Shown here: in pieces, positions 17,468-26,464 of the stretch
How positions within the stretch are numbered: position 1 is the stretch's first letter
Layout: every line of letters starts with the position of its first letter
DNA from: an uncultured Oscillospiraceae bacterium
GTDB taxonomy: Bacteria > Bacillota > Clostridia > Oscillospirales > Oscillospiraceae
Assembly (NCBI GenBank): GCA_947625285.1
Contig: CANQNS010000002.1
Span: forward strand, 1 to 64,000
Direction: 5' to 3'
DNA: 64,000 nucleotides
The notes under the pieces: model-generated
What the model saw: only the letters and a program-made list of their open reading frames with translations
Databases searched by the model: none
What the model was told of the DNA's origin: nothing
Program-made: the position numbers and the translations under genes

Positions 17468-17665
17468 TTACTTCATGCCGTTCTCGTAGGCCTCGATCAT
17501 CTTTTTGACCATCTGGCCGCCAACGGAGCCGGCCTGACGGCTGGTCAGGTCGCCGTTGTAACCCTGCTTCAGATTGACGCCCACCTCGGAGGCGGCTTCC
17601 ATCTTAAAGCGATTCATCGCGTCGCGGGCGTTGGGGTTCACGAGCTGGTTGGAATTCTTCGCCAT
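17468..17665 (-). CDS. Alpha/beta-type small acid-soluble spore protein
   Basis: SASPs coat DNA in the spore core and protect it from UV and heat. The 65-residue protein has LVNPNARDAMNRFKMEAASE with the germination-protease cleavage Glu, then GDLTSRQAGSVGGQMVKKMI, both family signatures. The ATG at 17665 is 10 bases from AGGAG; an ATG nine bases earlier (17674) is too close to it. The family is normally transcribed by sigma-G, so its place beside sigG is notable. Confidence 0.93.
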   Translation of the reverse strand: MAKNSNQLVNPNARDAMNRFKMEAASEVGVNLKQGYNGDLTSRQAGSVGGQMVKKMIEAYENGMK

Positions 17666-17674
17666 TTGATTCAT

Positions 17675-18135
17675 ACTCCTTTCCGTTGCATTGGACCGGG
17701 AAGGGTCGGCTGTCCAAAACGGTATAGGCCGTTTTGCAATGCCGTCCTATCGACGTGTCCGGGGTTATATTCTGCAATTTTCTCCCCGATATGAAATCCA
17801 ATTTTTGTCGATGATGAAACCCTGTCACGGCTCTGCGCGGCTTTGTACTCCCGGCCGCGCTTAGTATGACAGATCGCGGTCCACACTTGCGTATTTCAAT
17901 TTATGGCGTATAATAAAATCAAGTCGCAAATACGGGGACAGCGCACACGGGAAACTATTTCGCGGGCGTGGATGGATACAAAAAAGAAGATCCAACTGAT
18001 CCTGCGTATGTAATGTATGGAGGGGTTATGAACGGAGATATTCCGGGTTCGTTCTTTATAGAAACAGTGAAAAACTGTGTCGCGGCGGCTCTGTTTCAGT
18101 TTACATAAACGATGTATAGATAGGAGGTGTCTTGA
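17675..18135. other. Intergenic region between SASP and lipoprotein genes
   Basis: I find no convincing gene in these 460 bases. There is an 8-bp hairpin (CAAAACGG / CCGTTTTG, about 17717-17738) and a plus-strand promoter-like TTGCGT-N16-TATAAT (17887-17914), 220 bases upstream of the lipoprotein gene. One plus frame from about 17919 to 18107 stays open without a start and includes NYFAGVDGYKKEDPTDPAYV, which may be a gene fragment I cannot identify. Confidence 0.4.
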
Positions 18136-18825
18136 ATGATGGCCGGTAAGAAGTGCAGGCATATCATCTGTTTTTATCTCGCGCTGCTTACTGTGTCATT
18201 GGGCGCATGCTCCGCGAGCACGAAGACGGCTCCGCTGTCCCTTGGGGACATCCAAAAACAGAATAGTTTTCAGTATCATATGACCGCCGAAGCAAATGGG
18301 ACGCCATTCTATGTCCAAACGAGATGGCAGGATGGAGAGGACTGGCTGCTGACGCAGGAGATCGAAGGGAAAGTCACCGAAAAATGGGTGCAAGTCGACG
18401 GAAAAGCCTACCGGCAGGTCATGTCCTACACTGATAAAGACGGCTCTTTTGAGCAATGGCAGGAAGACGACCCCACTGCGATCGTTTCTTTAGGTCAGGG
18501 GTGGGATGATATCTTGCCTGACATGGACGCATTGATCGTGATCGCGTCTGAGGCAACAGAGGACGGCGTCAGAATGACCTGCAACGCGCCGCTGTTGGAG
18601 ACCGGAGGGGGAGCCTACGCCATGGCCGAACACACGGTATGGTTTCTGGTCAATGGCGACGGCGTGTTACTTGAGGTGACAGAGGAGATGTTATTATCTC
18701 CTAAAGACGATCCCGACGCTGTGCCTCTTGATTATGTAGTCAAAAAAGAGTTTTCTTATGGTACTGCATCCCGTACGCAGATAGACGACGCTTTCAAAAT
18801 CGCCAAATCTTCCAGCGGCTCATAA
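18136..18825 (+). CDS. Predicted lipoprotein of unknown function
   Basis: The 229-residue protein starts with a basic N-terminus and hydrophobic stretch ending in the lipobox LGAC (Cys about residue 24), so it should be lipidated and held on the outer face of the membrane. The mature part has an all-beta look (repeated WLLTQEIEGKVTEKWVQVDGK and KAYRQVMSY strands), similar in style to LolA/LppX-like or DUF-type Firmicute lipoproteins, but I do not recognise the family. ATAGGAGGTG precedes the start. Confidence 0.7.
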   Translation: MMAGKKCRHIICFYLALLTVSLGACSASTKTAPLSLGDIQKQNSFQYHMTAEANGTPFYVQTRWQDGEDWLLTQEIEGKVTEKWVQVDGKAYRQVMSYTDKDGSFEQWQEDDPTAIVSLGQGWDDILPDMDALIVIASEATEDGVRMTCNAPLLETGGGAYAMAEHTVWFLVNGDGVLLEVTEEMLLSPKDDPDAVPLDYVVKKEFSYGTASRTQIDDAFKIAKSSSGS

Positions 18826-18964
18826 TGCGCCAAATGTGCAAAGTGGGTCTCCTCCTTCAACAAAAAAGTACGGACTTGCATAGAGCGCGCCTGCCCGGGC
18901 GCGTGCGGTCAAACATCGTTGGCCCTGCCGGCGTGACCCAATGAGAGCCTCTTTGCGTCAGATC

Positions 18965-19000
18965 GCCGCCCGCGGAAAGGCGCGGGCAGCGGCGTTTTTT
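18965..19000 (+). terminator. Terminator downstream of the lipoprotein gene
   Basis: A GC-rich imperfect stem (GCCGCCCGCG / CGCGGGCAGCGGC) is followed by GTTTTTTAG on the plus strand. The T-run is on the plus strand only, so it serves the lipoprotein transcript rather than the convergent deacetylase gene. Confidence 0.6.
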
Positions 19001-19010
19001 AGATGAACAG

Positions 19011-20591
19011 TCAGTTCGTCTGCGTGGCGGTGATGTACTGGGTGCCGGGCACGGGAGGCTTGCCGGTCTTGGCCTGCACAAGCTGGCTGACCGTGACGAG
19101 CTGATAGCCCTCCTCCACCAGATAGGGCACGATGCGCTCCACCGCGTCCGCCGTGGAGTCATATACGTTGTGCATCAGGACGATATCGCCGTCGGACACA
19201 TGGCCCATAACGGCGTCGCAGACCGCGTCCGCGTCCCGTGACTTCCAGTCCTCCGTGTCGATGCTCCAATAGAAGATCGGCATTTTTTCAGACACGCAGA
19301 CGTTCCGGATCAGGTCCGTGGTCTCGCCGCCGGGGGAGCGGAAGGCGGTGGGCCGTTTGCCGGTGGCCTGCTCGATGGCGTCGTCGGCCAGGACGATGTC
19401 GTCCGCCGTGACGTTGGAGCCGTAGTGGGAGTGGTCATATGTATGGCAGGCGATCTCATGGCCCGCCTCCGCTATGCGGCTCATCAGCTCCGGCAGAGCC
19501 GACGCGCTGGCGCCCTCCTGGAAGAAGGAGGCGTGGCCGCCGTACTCCTTCAGCGCAGCCAGGATGCGGTCGGTGACGTCCCCATAATCCGGCCCGTCGT
19601 CAAAGGTCAGCGCGACCATGGGTTTTGTCACGTCCACGCCGGTCATATCCGCCGTGTGGACCGCCGTGATGGGCTCGGAAACGCTCCAGTCGGAGTAGAG
19701 CCGGGAATCGCCGTCCTGCACGAAGCCGCGTATCTGGAACGTGTACTGGGCGCCCTCCTGCAGATCGGGGATGCTGAGACCTTCGGCGTCGCGGCCTTTT
19801 GCCTCCAGCGTCTTGGGCTCGCTGTAGCCGTCGGTATACTGCACCTCATAGCCGCCGGCGCCGCTGTCGTCCCAGGTGAGGAGCGCGCCCGTGCCGGAAT
19901 TCATCGCCGCCAGGGCGGACACGGTCTCCGGCAAGGTGTACCCGGAGCACTCCGCCGCCTTACCGGTGTGTCTGCCGAAAAAGCTCTTCACGCCCACGAT
20001 GGAGTAGGTATACCGGGTGCTGCTCTTCAGGCCCTCCACGGCGTACTGGCAGCCCTCGTCCGCGGCCAGCTCCTTCAGGAGCTTTCCCTGGCCGTCGTAA
20101 ATATCATAATGATCCACGCCGCCGGCTCTGTTCCAGGAAAGCACCTGCCCTCCGTCGGTGGCGGAGGCCACCTGGAAGCCCTTCACGCGGCCGACCACCA
20201 TATTGGCCGCCGCGAAGCCTGCCGCCAGCACCAGCAGCAGCGCAAAAAGCGCGATCATCTTTCTGCGTCGCCTCCTTTTGCTGATGGGACGGTGGTGACC
20301 GGCCGTCTGGGCCGGGACGGCCGCCGGGGCCGCCGGCTGCGGGGCCGGGACCCTCTCGGCGGCGCGCCGGCGCGTGGCGGGTCTGGCCGAAGAGGCCGCG
20401 TGGCGGCCGGGGGCCTGATGCCGGCCGGCGGAGGCCGAACGGCGGGTCGTGCTTCGCGGAGGGGCGGCCTCCGTATCGCGGGACTGGCCCGCCATGCCTA
20501 CGGCACGGCGAGCCCGCGTCTGTTCAAATGATGCCGGATCGTCGTATTCCGAAAACCCGTCCTCGGGATAGTCTTCCCTGTCCGCCGCCAT
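19011..20591 (-). CDS. Membrane-anchored polysaccharide deacetylase with Fn3-like domains
   Basis: The first ~110 residues are a disordered, Arg/Pro/Ala-rich cytoplasmic segment, followed by one membrane helix (MIALFALLLVLAAGFAAANM). Two fibronectin-type-III-like domains follow (about 135-310). The C-terminal NodB domain has motif 1 TFDDGPD, the His pair HTYDHSHYG and motif 3 RSPGGET, which are the metal-binding and catalytic residues of peptidoglycan or chitin N-deacetylases. It probably removes acetyl groups from wall glycans outside the cell. The 526-residue length and a good AGAGGA site support the start. Confidence 0.85.
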   Translation of the reverse strand: MAADREDYPEDGFSEYDDPASFEQTRARRAVGMAGQSRDTEAAPPRSTTRRSASAGRHQAPGRHAASSARPATRRRAAERVPAPQPAAPAAVPAQTAGHHRPISKRRRRRKMIALFALLLVLAAGFAAANMVVGRVKGFQVASATDGGQVLSWNRAGGVDHYDIYDGQGKLLKELAADEGCQYAVEGLKSSTRYTYSIVGVKSFFGRHTGKAAECSGYTLPETVSALAAMNSGTGALLTWDDSGAGGYEVQYTDGYSEPKTLEAKGRDAEGLSIPDLQEGAQYTFQIRGFVQDGDSRLYSDWSVSEPITAVHTADMTGVDVTKPMVALTFDDGPDYGDVTDRILAALKEYGGHASFFQEGASASALPELMSRIAEAGHEIACHTYDHSHYGSNVTADDIVLADDAIEQATGKRPTAFRSPGGETTDLIRNVCVSEKMPIFYWSIDTEDWKSRDADAVCDAVMGHVSDGDIVLMHNVYDSTADAVERIVPYLVEEGYQLVTVSQLVQAKTGKPPVPGTQYITATQTN

Positions 20592-20733
20592 AAGTGTGTC
20601 CTCTTTCCGTACCCCTGTTTTTATAAATTATACCGTTTGGCATGTCCCTTTGTCAATTCCCCGGCGCCGTTCCGGCGGCCAAAAAAATGAAATTTTCGGC
20701 GGTCCGCCGGGCGGGGGAGAGGACACGTTACTC

Positions 20734-20762
20734 TTTCCTAACGGGAGAAAAAGAGGTATAAT
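20734..20762 (+). promoter_or_regulatory. Possible promoter of the CDF gene
   Basis: TTTCCT and a perfect TATAAT are separated by 17 bases, about 80 bases upstream of the CDF exporter gene. The -35 box is poor. Confidence 0.35.
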
Positions 20763-20840
20763 AGAGCCGTTGGCGCAGACACGCCGGACGCATCGGCGGC
20801 ATAGGATGAGGAGAAGACGCTGTACTTGGGGGCTGCTGCC

Positions 20841-21764
20841 ATGACGGAGTTACTGCTGAGGCTGTTCACAAAAGGCCGGGAGGACCTGTCCGACCCGGCG
20901 GTCCGGGCTGCCGTGGGGAAAAAGGCGGGAGCCGTAGGCGTGATCTGCAATCTGCTGCTGACGGCGTTGAAGCTGGCCGCCGGCCTGCTGGCCGGGTCTG
21001 TGGCGGTGGTGGCGGACGGGGTGAACAACCTGACGGATGCCGGCTCGTCGGTCATGACGCTGCTGGGCTTTTCCCTGGCCCGCCGGCCCGCCGACCAGGA
21101 CCATCCATACGGCCACGCCCGGTATGAGTACCTGTCCACCCTGGCGGTGGCGGCGGTGATATTGCTGGTGGGAGCGGGCCTGGTCCGCACGTCCGTTTTA
21201 CGCATCCTCCGGCCGGAGCCGGTGGAGGTGACCTGGATCACCGGGGCCGCCCTGGCGGTGTCCATCGGCGTGAAGGCATGGATGGCGGGGTTTTACAAAA
21301 AGGCGGGGCTGCGGATCGGCTCCGGCACGCTCCGGGCCTCCGCCATGGACAGCCGCAACGACGCTCTTGCCACCACGGCGGTGCTGGCGGGCTGCGCTGC
21401 GGGCCGGCTTTTCGGCGTCCGGCTGGACGGCTGGCTGGGTCTGGGGGTGGCGGCGTTCATCCTCTGGTCCGGGGCGCGGCTGTTCCGGGAGGCGGTGTCG
21501 CCCCTGCTGGGCAAGAAGGCGGACCAGGGACTGGTGGACCGCATCCGGGCCCTGGTGCTGGCCCACGACCAGGTGCTGGGGGCCCATGAGCTGCTGGTCC
21601 ATGACTACGGCCCCGGCCAGTGCTATGCCTCCATCCATGTGGAGATGAGCGTGACAGACGCCCTTGGCGCCCATGAGGTCATCGACGGCATCGAGCGGGA
21701 GGCTCTGGAAAAGCTGAACGTCCATCTGGTGATCCATTACGACCCGGTGACGGAGGCGCGATGA
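20841..21764 (+). CDS. Cation diffusion facilitator metal exporter
   Basis: The protein has the CDF pattern: AVVADGVNNLTDAGSS in membrane segment 2 (Asp-x3-Asp metal site), DHPYGHARYEY after segment 3, a second site SAMDSRNDAL in segment 5, and a cytoplasmic ferredoxin-like domain with HDYGPGQCYASIHVEM. Such proteins export Zn, Co, Fe or Mn by proton antiport. The His-rich loop is absent, so the metal cannot be predicted. I chose ATG at 20841 (GGGGG eight bases upstream); an in-frame TTG at 20826 is an alternative. Confidence 0.88.
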   Translation: MTELLLRLFTKGREDLSDPAVRAAVGKKAGAVGVICNLLLTALKLAAGLLAGSVAVVADGVNNLTDAGSSVMTLLGFSLARRPADQDHPYGHARYEYLSTLAVAAVILLVGAGLVRTSVLRILRPEPVEVTWITGAALAVSIGVKAWMAGFYKKAGLRIGSGTLRASAMDSRNDALATTAVLAGCAAGRLFGVRLDGWLGLGVAAFILWSGARLFREAVSPLLGKKADQGLVDRIRALVLAHDQVLGAHELLVHDYGPGQCYASIHVEMSVTDALGAHEVIDGIEREALEKLNVHLVIHYDPVTEAR

Positions 21765-21827
21765 TCGGCACGATACCTGCCCGCGGGCGGGTGTTGCGAT
21801 ATATTGTACATCTGGAGGAAACACAAC

Positions 21828-22262
21828 ATGGCAGACATCAAGGAAAGACTGGCAGAGTCCCAGGAGAAGATGCGGCAGACCAAGGCCAAGCTGGCCGACG
21901 CCGCGGAGACCGCTCAGGTGGCGGGGATGCTGGCTAAGGACAAGCTGGAGGAGAAGATCGCCCAGGTCCGCGGCGACGTGGCCGCCGGACAGGAGACGGC
22001 CCGTCTGGCCGCGGAGCGGGGCAAGAGCAAGCTGTCCAGCGTCCGGCTGAAGGCGCAGATGTCCGTGGATGCGGCCAAGGAGGCCATCCTGGAGAAGAAG
22101 GAGGCCCACGACCAGAAGAGCCAGGAGAAGCGCATCCTGGAGCTGCTGGACTACGCCGACGACTGCGAGGAGCTGGCCGCCCAGCTGGCCGCCGAGGCCG
22201 ATCTGGCGCTGCTGGAGGCAGCCGCCGAGACCATAGATTACTACGCCGCTTACGGCGAGTGA
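21828..22262 (+). CDS. Coiled-coil hypothetical protein
   Basis: The 144-residue chain is almost entirely predicted helix: heptad-like repeats rich in Ala, Glu and Lys (ERLAESQEKMRQTKAKLADA) and a final segment LELLDYADDCEELAAQLA. It has no signal peptide or membrane span. TGGAGGAAAC precedes the ATG. It follows the CDF gene by about 60 bases and is followed by a terminator. I do not know its function; it could be a structural or stress-related protein. Confidence 0.65.
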   Translation: MADIKERLAESQEKMRQTKAKLADAAETAQVAGMLAKDKLEEKIAQVRGDVAAGQETARLAAERGKSKLSSVRLKAQMSVDAAKEAILEKKEAHDQKSQEKRILELLDYADDCEELAAQLAAEADLALLEAAAETIDYYAAYGE

Positions 22263-22285
22263 CTATATAGCCCCAGACACAGCAA

Positions 22286-22317
22286 CGCCCGCCGGAAACG
22301 GCGGGCGTCGCGTTTTT
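22286..22317 (+). terminator. Terminator after the coiled-coil gene
   Basis: An 8-bp perfect stem CGCCCGCC / GGCGGGCG with loop GGAAA-type bases is followed by TCGCGTTTTT. Confidence 0.75.
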
Positions 22318-22350
22318 CCGGCGTACCGGGCCGGATGGGCGGGCATGATC

Positions 22351-22644
22351 TCAGCGGCGGTGTTCCTCCGCGGCGCGGATGGCCTTCACGTCTGTTGCCA
22401 GATCCAGGAAGATCATGATGGTGGCGGCGTTGACGAAAGACAGCAGCACGCCGCAGGCCACGATCACCAGCCCCACCAGGATGGTCCTGGCGTCGCGGGA
22501 AGCCAGCACGACCCCCGCGCCCGCGATGAGCGACAGCAGGCACCCCAGAACGATGCCGGCGTAGGCCACGAACCGCAGCAGCTTGACCCATCCGCTGGCC
22601 GGGACCTGCTGGGGCCGGCCTTCCGTGTTCAGATTGCTATCCAT
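22351..22644 (-). CDS. Small two-helix membrane protein
   Basis: The 97-residue protein has a polar N-terminus, two long hydrophobic segments (LLRFVAYAGIVLGCLLSLIAG and the VGLVIVACGVLLSFVNAATIMIF region) and a charged tail. I do not recognise a family. AGGAGGACA lies upstream of the ATG at 22644. It is divergent from the transglutaminase-like gene. Confidence 0.6.
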   Translation of the reverse strand: MDSNLNTEGRPQQVPASGWVKLLRFVAYAGIVLGCLLSLIAGAGVVLASRDARTILVGLVIVACGVLLSFVNAATIMIFLDLATDVKAIRAAEEHRR

Positions 22645-22813
22645 TGTTTTGTCCTCCTCGTTGTTTTTTTTACTGATAACAACAGTATAGCACACTTGCA
22701 GACAAAATACTATTTTTTTCTCTTTATGGACAGGGCGGGACCGCCGGTGTATAATGGCGGTGATGTCGCGGGCACGCGGAGCGTGTCGGAAAAGCTGTGC
22801 GAGGGGACGGAGC

Positions 22814-23929
22814 ATGAAGAGAGTATTGAGCGTGGTCCTGGCATTGTGGATGGTCCTGCCGGCGGGCGGACGGGCCCTGGCCGACGGGGAGGAGCCCGGC
22901 GCGGACATGGGGCAGGTCCCGGTGGAGAAGCTGGCCGGGCGCATCGTCACGGAGGGCTGCGGACGGGAGCTGGAGCAGTTGGAACGGCTGGACCAGTCGG
23001 TGGACGAGGACACGCTGGCCTATTATCTGGAGGCCATCTACGGGCTGGAGAGCGGGTCCTGGACGGACTGCGCCGTCTACCGGGCCGGCGGAGCGGAGGC
23101 TTTTGAGATCGCCGTGGTGCGTTTTGCGGACCGAAAGGCGGCCCAGGCCGGCGCGGAAACGCTGGAGGGATATCTGACCGTCCGGGAGGGGGATTTCACC
23201 GGCTATGCCCCGGAGCAGGCGCAGATCGTGGCCGGGTCCCGGGCCGTGCTGTCGGAATATAACGACGCGGCCCTGCTGATATGCCCCGAGCCCGACGAGG
23301 CGGAGGCCGCGTTCCTGTCCGGCTACAAGTGGTTCTACCGGGAGCCCTTCGACCCGCCTGGAAAGGACGACATGACCGTCTATGACACCTCCGCCATCCT
23401 GGAGGCATGGGACAGCGGCGAAAGCGGCGGCCTGTCCGAAAAGGACGCCGCCATACTGGACATGGCCGGGGCGGTGATACGCCAGCAGATCGAGCCGGAC
23501 ATGACGGACTATGAAAAGGAGCGGGCCCTGTACGGCTGGGTCACCGCCAACGTGGTCTACGACCAGGACCACTACGACCCCCTTGGGCGCATCGACCGGG
23601 CCTCCTTCGACCCCTACGGCCCCCTGGCGAACGGCAAGGGGGTGTGCCTGGGCGTGGCGTCCGTGTTCCAGCTTTTGATGGACATGGCGGGCGTGGAGTG
23701 CGTGACGGTGATCGGCGCGTCCCATGCGGGCACGGCGGACCACGCCTGGAACATGGTCCGGCTGGCGGGGGAGTGGTACTGCGCGGACCCCACCTGGGAC
23801 CTGGGCAGCGGCCAGGACGCCTGGAGATACTTCAACGTGACAAGCGACTGGATGGCCGGCACGGACCACCAGTGGGACTATGACGCCGTGCCGGAGGCCA
23901 CCGCCTCCGACGGCGGCGTGGACGGATAA
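22814..23929 (+). CDS. Secreted transglutaminase-like protein with DUF4358-type domain
   Basis: A signal peptide (MKRVLSVVLALWMVLPAGGRALA) is followed by a DUF4358-like segment (about 60-170: LAYYLEAIYGLESGSWTDCA and a later ALLICPEP). The C-terminal part is a transglutaminase-like papain-fold domain with GKGVCLGVASVFQLLM (catalytic Cys), DHAWNMVRLAGEWY (His) and CADPTWD (Asp), so the triad is complete. Such domains act as peptidases or cross-linkers in the wall. The start follows GAGGGGACGG. Confidence 0.8.
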   Translation: MKRVLSVVLALWMVLPAGGRALADGEEPGADMGQVPVEKLAGRIVTEGCGRELEQLERLDQSVDEDTLAYYLEAIYGLESGSWTDCAVYRAGGAEAFEIAVVRFADRKAAQAGAETLEGYLTVREGDFTGYAPEQAQIVAGSRAVLSEYNDAALLICPEPDEAEAAFLSGYKWFYREPFDPPGKDDMTVYDTSAILEAWDSGESGGLSEKDAAILDMAGAVIRQQIEPDMTDYEKERALYGWVTANVVYDQDHYDPLGRIDRASFDPYGPLANGKGVCLGVASVFQLLMDMAGVECVTVIGASHAGTADHAWNMVRLAGEWYCADPTWDLGSGQDAWRYFNVTSDWMAGTDHQWDYDAVPEATASDGGVDG

Positions 23930-23946
23930 GGATAAGGACAAAAAAC

Positions 23947-23971
23947 GGCCCCCGGCAGAACGCCGGGGGCC
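23947..23971. terminator. Bidirectional terminator
   Basis: A perfect 10-bp stem GGCCCCCGGC / GCCGGGGGCC with a 5-nt loop lies between two convergent genes, with A-rich sequence on the left and CCGTTT on the right. Confidence 0.75.
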
Positions 23972-23983
23972 GCCGTTTCGCGC

Positions 23984-25342
23984 TCAGATAAGACCCTTGA
24001 TGAAGATGATGCCGATCAGCACCGGCAGGATGAATTGCAGATATCGTTTCATGGCCGTGCCCTCGGAAAGCCGCAGGCCCTCGCCGGCGTTGGCCTCAGC
24101 GATGTACCGGTCATAGCCCCAGCCCCAGCGGCTGACGCAAAACAGCAGATACACCAGCGCGCCGCCGGGCAGCAGCACGTTGCTGACGAGAAAATCCTCA
24201 CTGTCCAGCACGTTCCGCCCGCCGATCAGGCCCAGGCCGCTCCACAGGTTGTAGCCCAGCACGCAGGGGACGCTGGCTGCCAGCACGAACAGGGCGTTGA
24301 GCACCACCGCCTTCTTCCGGCTCCAGCCCAGCGAATCCACCCAAAAGGCCAGAAGGTTCTCGAACACGGCGATGACGGTGGTGAAGCTGGCGAAGGTCAT
24401 AAAGAGGAAAAAGAGCGTGCCCCAAAGCCGCCCGCCGGCCATGTTCACGAACACCTTCGGCAGCGTGACGAAGATCAGCGACGGCCCCACGTCCGGCTCC
24501 ACCCCAAAGGAGAAGCAGGCGGGGAAGATGATGAGACCGCTGCACAGGGCCACGAAGGTGTCCAGGCAGCAGATACGCACCGATTCTCCCGCCAGGGTGT
24601 GCTCCCGGGTCATGTAACTGCCGAATATCTCCATGGAGCCGATGCCCAGGCTCAGGGTGAAGAACGCCTGGTTCATGGCGGCGGTGATCACGCTGCCCAG
24701 GCCCTGGTCCATGGCCCGGCCCAGGTCCGGCACCAGATAGAACCTCAGCCCCGCGCCGGCCCCCGGCAGCAGACAGGAATGGACCGCCAGCACCACGATC
24801 AGTGCCAGCAGCGCGCTCATCATCACCTTTGTGATTCGTTCCAGGCCATTTTGCAGCCCCAGGCTCACCACCAGAAACCCGAACAGCACCGTGACGCTCA
24901 TCCACAGGCCCATCTCCGCCGGGTCGGCCAGCAGCGCGTCGAACACGCCGCCCACCTGCTCCGCCGTCACGCCGTCGAACCGGCCGGTCAGGAACTTGAT
25001 GAAATAGCCCAGCATCCAGCCGGCCACGGTGGTGTAGTACATCATCAGAAGATAGCAGCCCGCCGCGCACACGAACCCGTGCAGATGCCACCGGCTGCCC
25101 TTTGGCTCCAGAGCGCCGAAGGCCCGGATCGCGCTGGCCCGGCCCGCCCGGCCCACCGCCAGCTCCATAGTCAGCACCGGCACGCCCATGATGAGAAGAA
25201 ATACCAGATAAAACAGCACGAACACGCTGCCGCCGTTCTGGCCTACCACGAAGGGGAACCGCCACACGTTGCCGATGCCGATGGCGCAGCCCGCGCTTAC
25301 CATCAAAAATCCCAGACGGGTGCCGAAGCTCTCTCGTTTCAT
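23984..25342 (-). CDS. NSS-family sodium-dependent amino acid transporter
   Basis: This is a LeuT-fold protein of 452 residues with about 11-12 membrane helices. The N-terminal GTRLGFLMVSAGCAIGIGNVWRFPF matches the unwound TM1 sodium/substrate site of neurotransmitter:sodium symporters, and the TM6 region has NQAFFTLSLGIGSMEIFGSY and TM8 FMTFASFTTVIAVFE. Bacterial members import amino acids such as tryptophan, tyrosine or leucine with sodium. The start at 25342 fits SD GAGGA; an upstream ATG (25402) lies on the promoter. Confidence 0.9.
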   Translation of the reverse strand: MKRESFGTRLGFLMVSAGCAIGIGNVWRFPFVVGQNGGSVFVLFYLVFLLIMGVPVLTMELAVGRAGRASAIRAFGALEPKGSRWHLHGFVCAAGCYLLMMYYTTVAGWMLGYFIKFLTGRFDGVTAEQVGGVFDALLADPAEMGLWMSVTVLFGFLVVSLGLQNGLERITKVMMSALLALIVVLAVHSCLLPGAGAGLRFYLVPDLGRAMDQGLGSVITAAMNQAFFTLSLGIGSMEIFGSYMTREHTLAGESVRICCLDTFVALCSGLIIFPACFSFGVEPDVGPSLIFVTLPKVFVNMAGGRLWGTLFFLFMTFASFTTVIAVFENLLAFWVDSLGWSRKKAVVLNALFVLAASVPCVLGYNLWSGLGLIGGRNVLDSEDFLVSNVLLPGGALVYLLFCVSRWGWGYDRYIAEANAGEGLRLSEGTAMKRYLQFILPVLIGIIFIKGLI

Positions 25343-25373
25343 CGCCTGTCCTCGCTTCCAGATTTCTTCCAGC

Positions 25374-25402
25374 AGTATAATACATTTTCCCCCGCCTGGC
25401 AA
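25374..25402 (-). promoter_or_regulatory. Promoter of the NSS transporter gene
   Basis: On the minus strand TTGCCA and TATACT are 17 bases apart, about 30 bases upstream of the start codon. Confidence 0.6.
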
Positions 25403-25506
25403 GGACGGGGGACAGGAAAACGACCGGCGTGAGCCGCCGCTTTGTTTTTATGTCTTTTTCATCCGCCGCAGGACCAGAGCCAGCGCGAATGCCGCGCCGC
25501 GCCGCT

Positions 25507-25624
25507 TTAGAGCTTCCGGGCCAGCATATCCGGGTCGGCGCTGTGGGCCAGAGCCTCCTCCCGGGACACCCGCCCGGCCTTATACAGCCGCAGCAGATCC
25601 GCGTCCCCGCCGGCGGAGCCATTC
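25507..25624 (-). pseudogene. PilT-like C-terminal relic
   Basis: In a frame different from the overlapping ABC permease end, about 35 codons end at a TAA (25507-25509) and read DADLLRLYKAGRVSREEALA followed by DPDMLARKL. This pattern (LY-x-G-x-I-x-EEAL-x-DP-x-L) is typical of the C-terminus of PilT-type pilus retraction ATPases. No ATPase domain precedes it. I infer a leftover from an older gene into which the ABC operon was joined. Confidence 0.4.
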
Positions 25625-26464
25625 GCCTGTCTCGGTGATAGCCAGCAGCGTACACACCAGCGTCAGCCCCGGTATCAGCACGATCCACCAGGTCCCGCCG
25701 GTGAGGGCGTTCTCCGCCAGGGACAGCATGCTCCCCCAGGAGATCACCTCCAGCGGCAGCCCCACCCCCAGAAAGCTCAGGGTGGACTCGGCCATGATGG
25801 CCCCCCGGATGTTCATGACCGTCATGAACAGGATGGAGGGGAAGAAGTTGGGGGCCAGGTGCCGCCGCAGGGTATGGAAAAAGCCCGCGCCCATGCACCG
25901 GGCCGCCACCACAAAGCCGCTCCGGCGAAGCTGCCGCGCCTGGGCGCGCACCACCCGGGCGGTCCCCATCCAGCTGGTGAGCCCCACGGCCAGGGCGATG
26001 CCGGTCACGGTGGACCGGCCCATGGCGGCCTGCAGCAGCATCACCAGCAGCAGCGACGGCACGCTCAGCAAAAGCTCCGTCAGGCGCATCACCAGCCCAT
26101 CCAGCCAGTCGGGCCCCAGGCCGCAGAGCGCGCCCGCCACCAGGGCGATGGCGGCGGAGACCGCCGCCGCCAGCACCCCCACCGTCAGGGACACCCGGCC
26201 ACCGTACCAGATCATGGAGAAGATGTCCCGGCCCATGGCGTCCGTACCGAAGGGGTGTCCCGGCCCAGGGGCCAGGGAGCAGCCGGACAGGTCCATGTAC
26301 GCCGGGTCTGCGATGGCCGTGTACCGGCAGAAAACGCACCCCAGTATCACCACTGCCAGAAAGACCAGCGACAGCACGGGGACGTCCCTCCGCCGCCGGC
26401 GGCGGGGCAGGATCCGGGCCGGCTCCGGCGGCCGTATGCCCACCAGGACAAAACGCTCATCCAC
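25580..26464 (-). CDS. ABC transporter permease, DppC/NikC type
   Basis: The 294-residue protein has the BPD permease signature around residues 175-215 (the EAA-like loop AARCMGAGFFHTLRRHLAPN) and the DppC start motif HPFGTDAMGRDIFSMIWYGGR. Six membrane helices are evident. It pairs with the upstream DppB-type permease, which it overlaps by eight bases. The last few residues run into the PilT-like relic in another frame, so the C-terminus is probably slightly altered. Confidence 0.9.
   Translation of the reverse strand: MDERFVLVGIRPPEPARILPRRRRRRDVPVLSLVFLAVVILGCVFCRYTAIADPAYMDLSGCSLAPGPGHPFGTDAMGRDIFSMIWYGGRVSLTVGVLAAAVSAAIALVAGALCGLGPDWLDGLVMRLTELLLSVPSLLLVMLLQAAMGRSTVTGIALAVGLTSWMGTARVVRAQARQLRRSGFVVAARCMGAGFFHTLRRHLAPNFFPSILFMTVMNIRGAIMAESTLSFLGVGLPLEVISWGSMLSLAENALTGGTWWIVLIPGLTLVCTLLAITETGEWLRRRGRGSAAAV

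Noticed and set aside
24198..26339. A 713-codon open frame on the minus strand across the NSS transporter and ABC permease genes.
   Set aside because: It overlaps two well-recognised genes in another frame, and its translation is Arg/Gly/Pro-rich low-complexity sequence as expected from GC-rich codon shadows.
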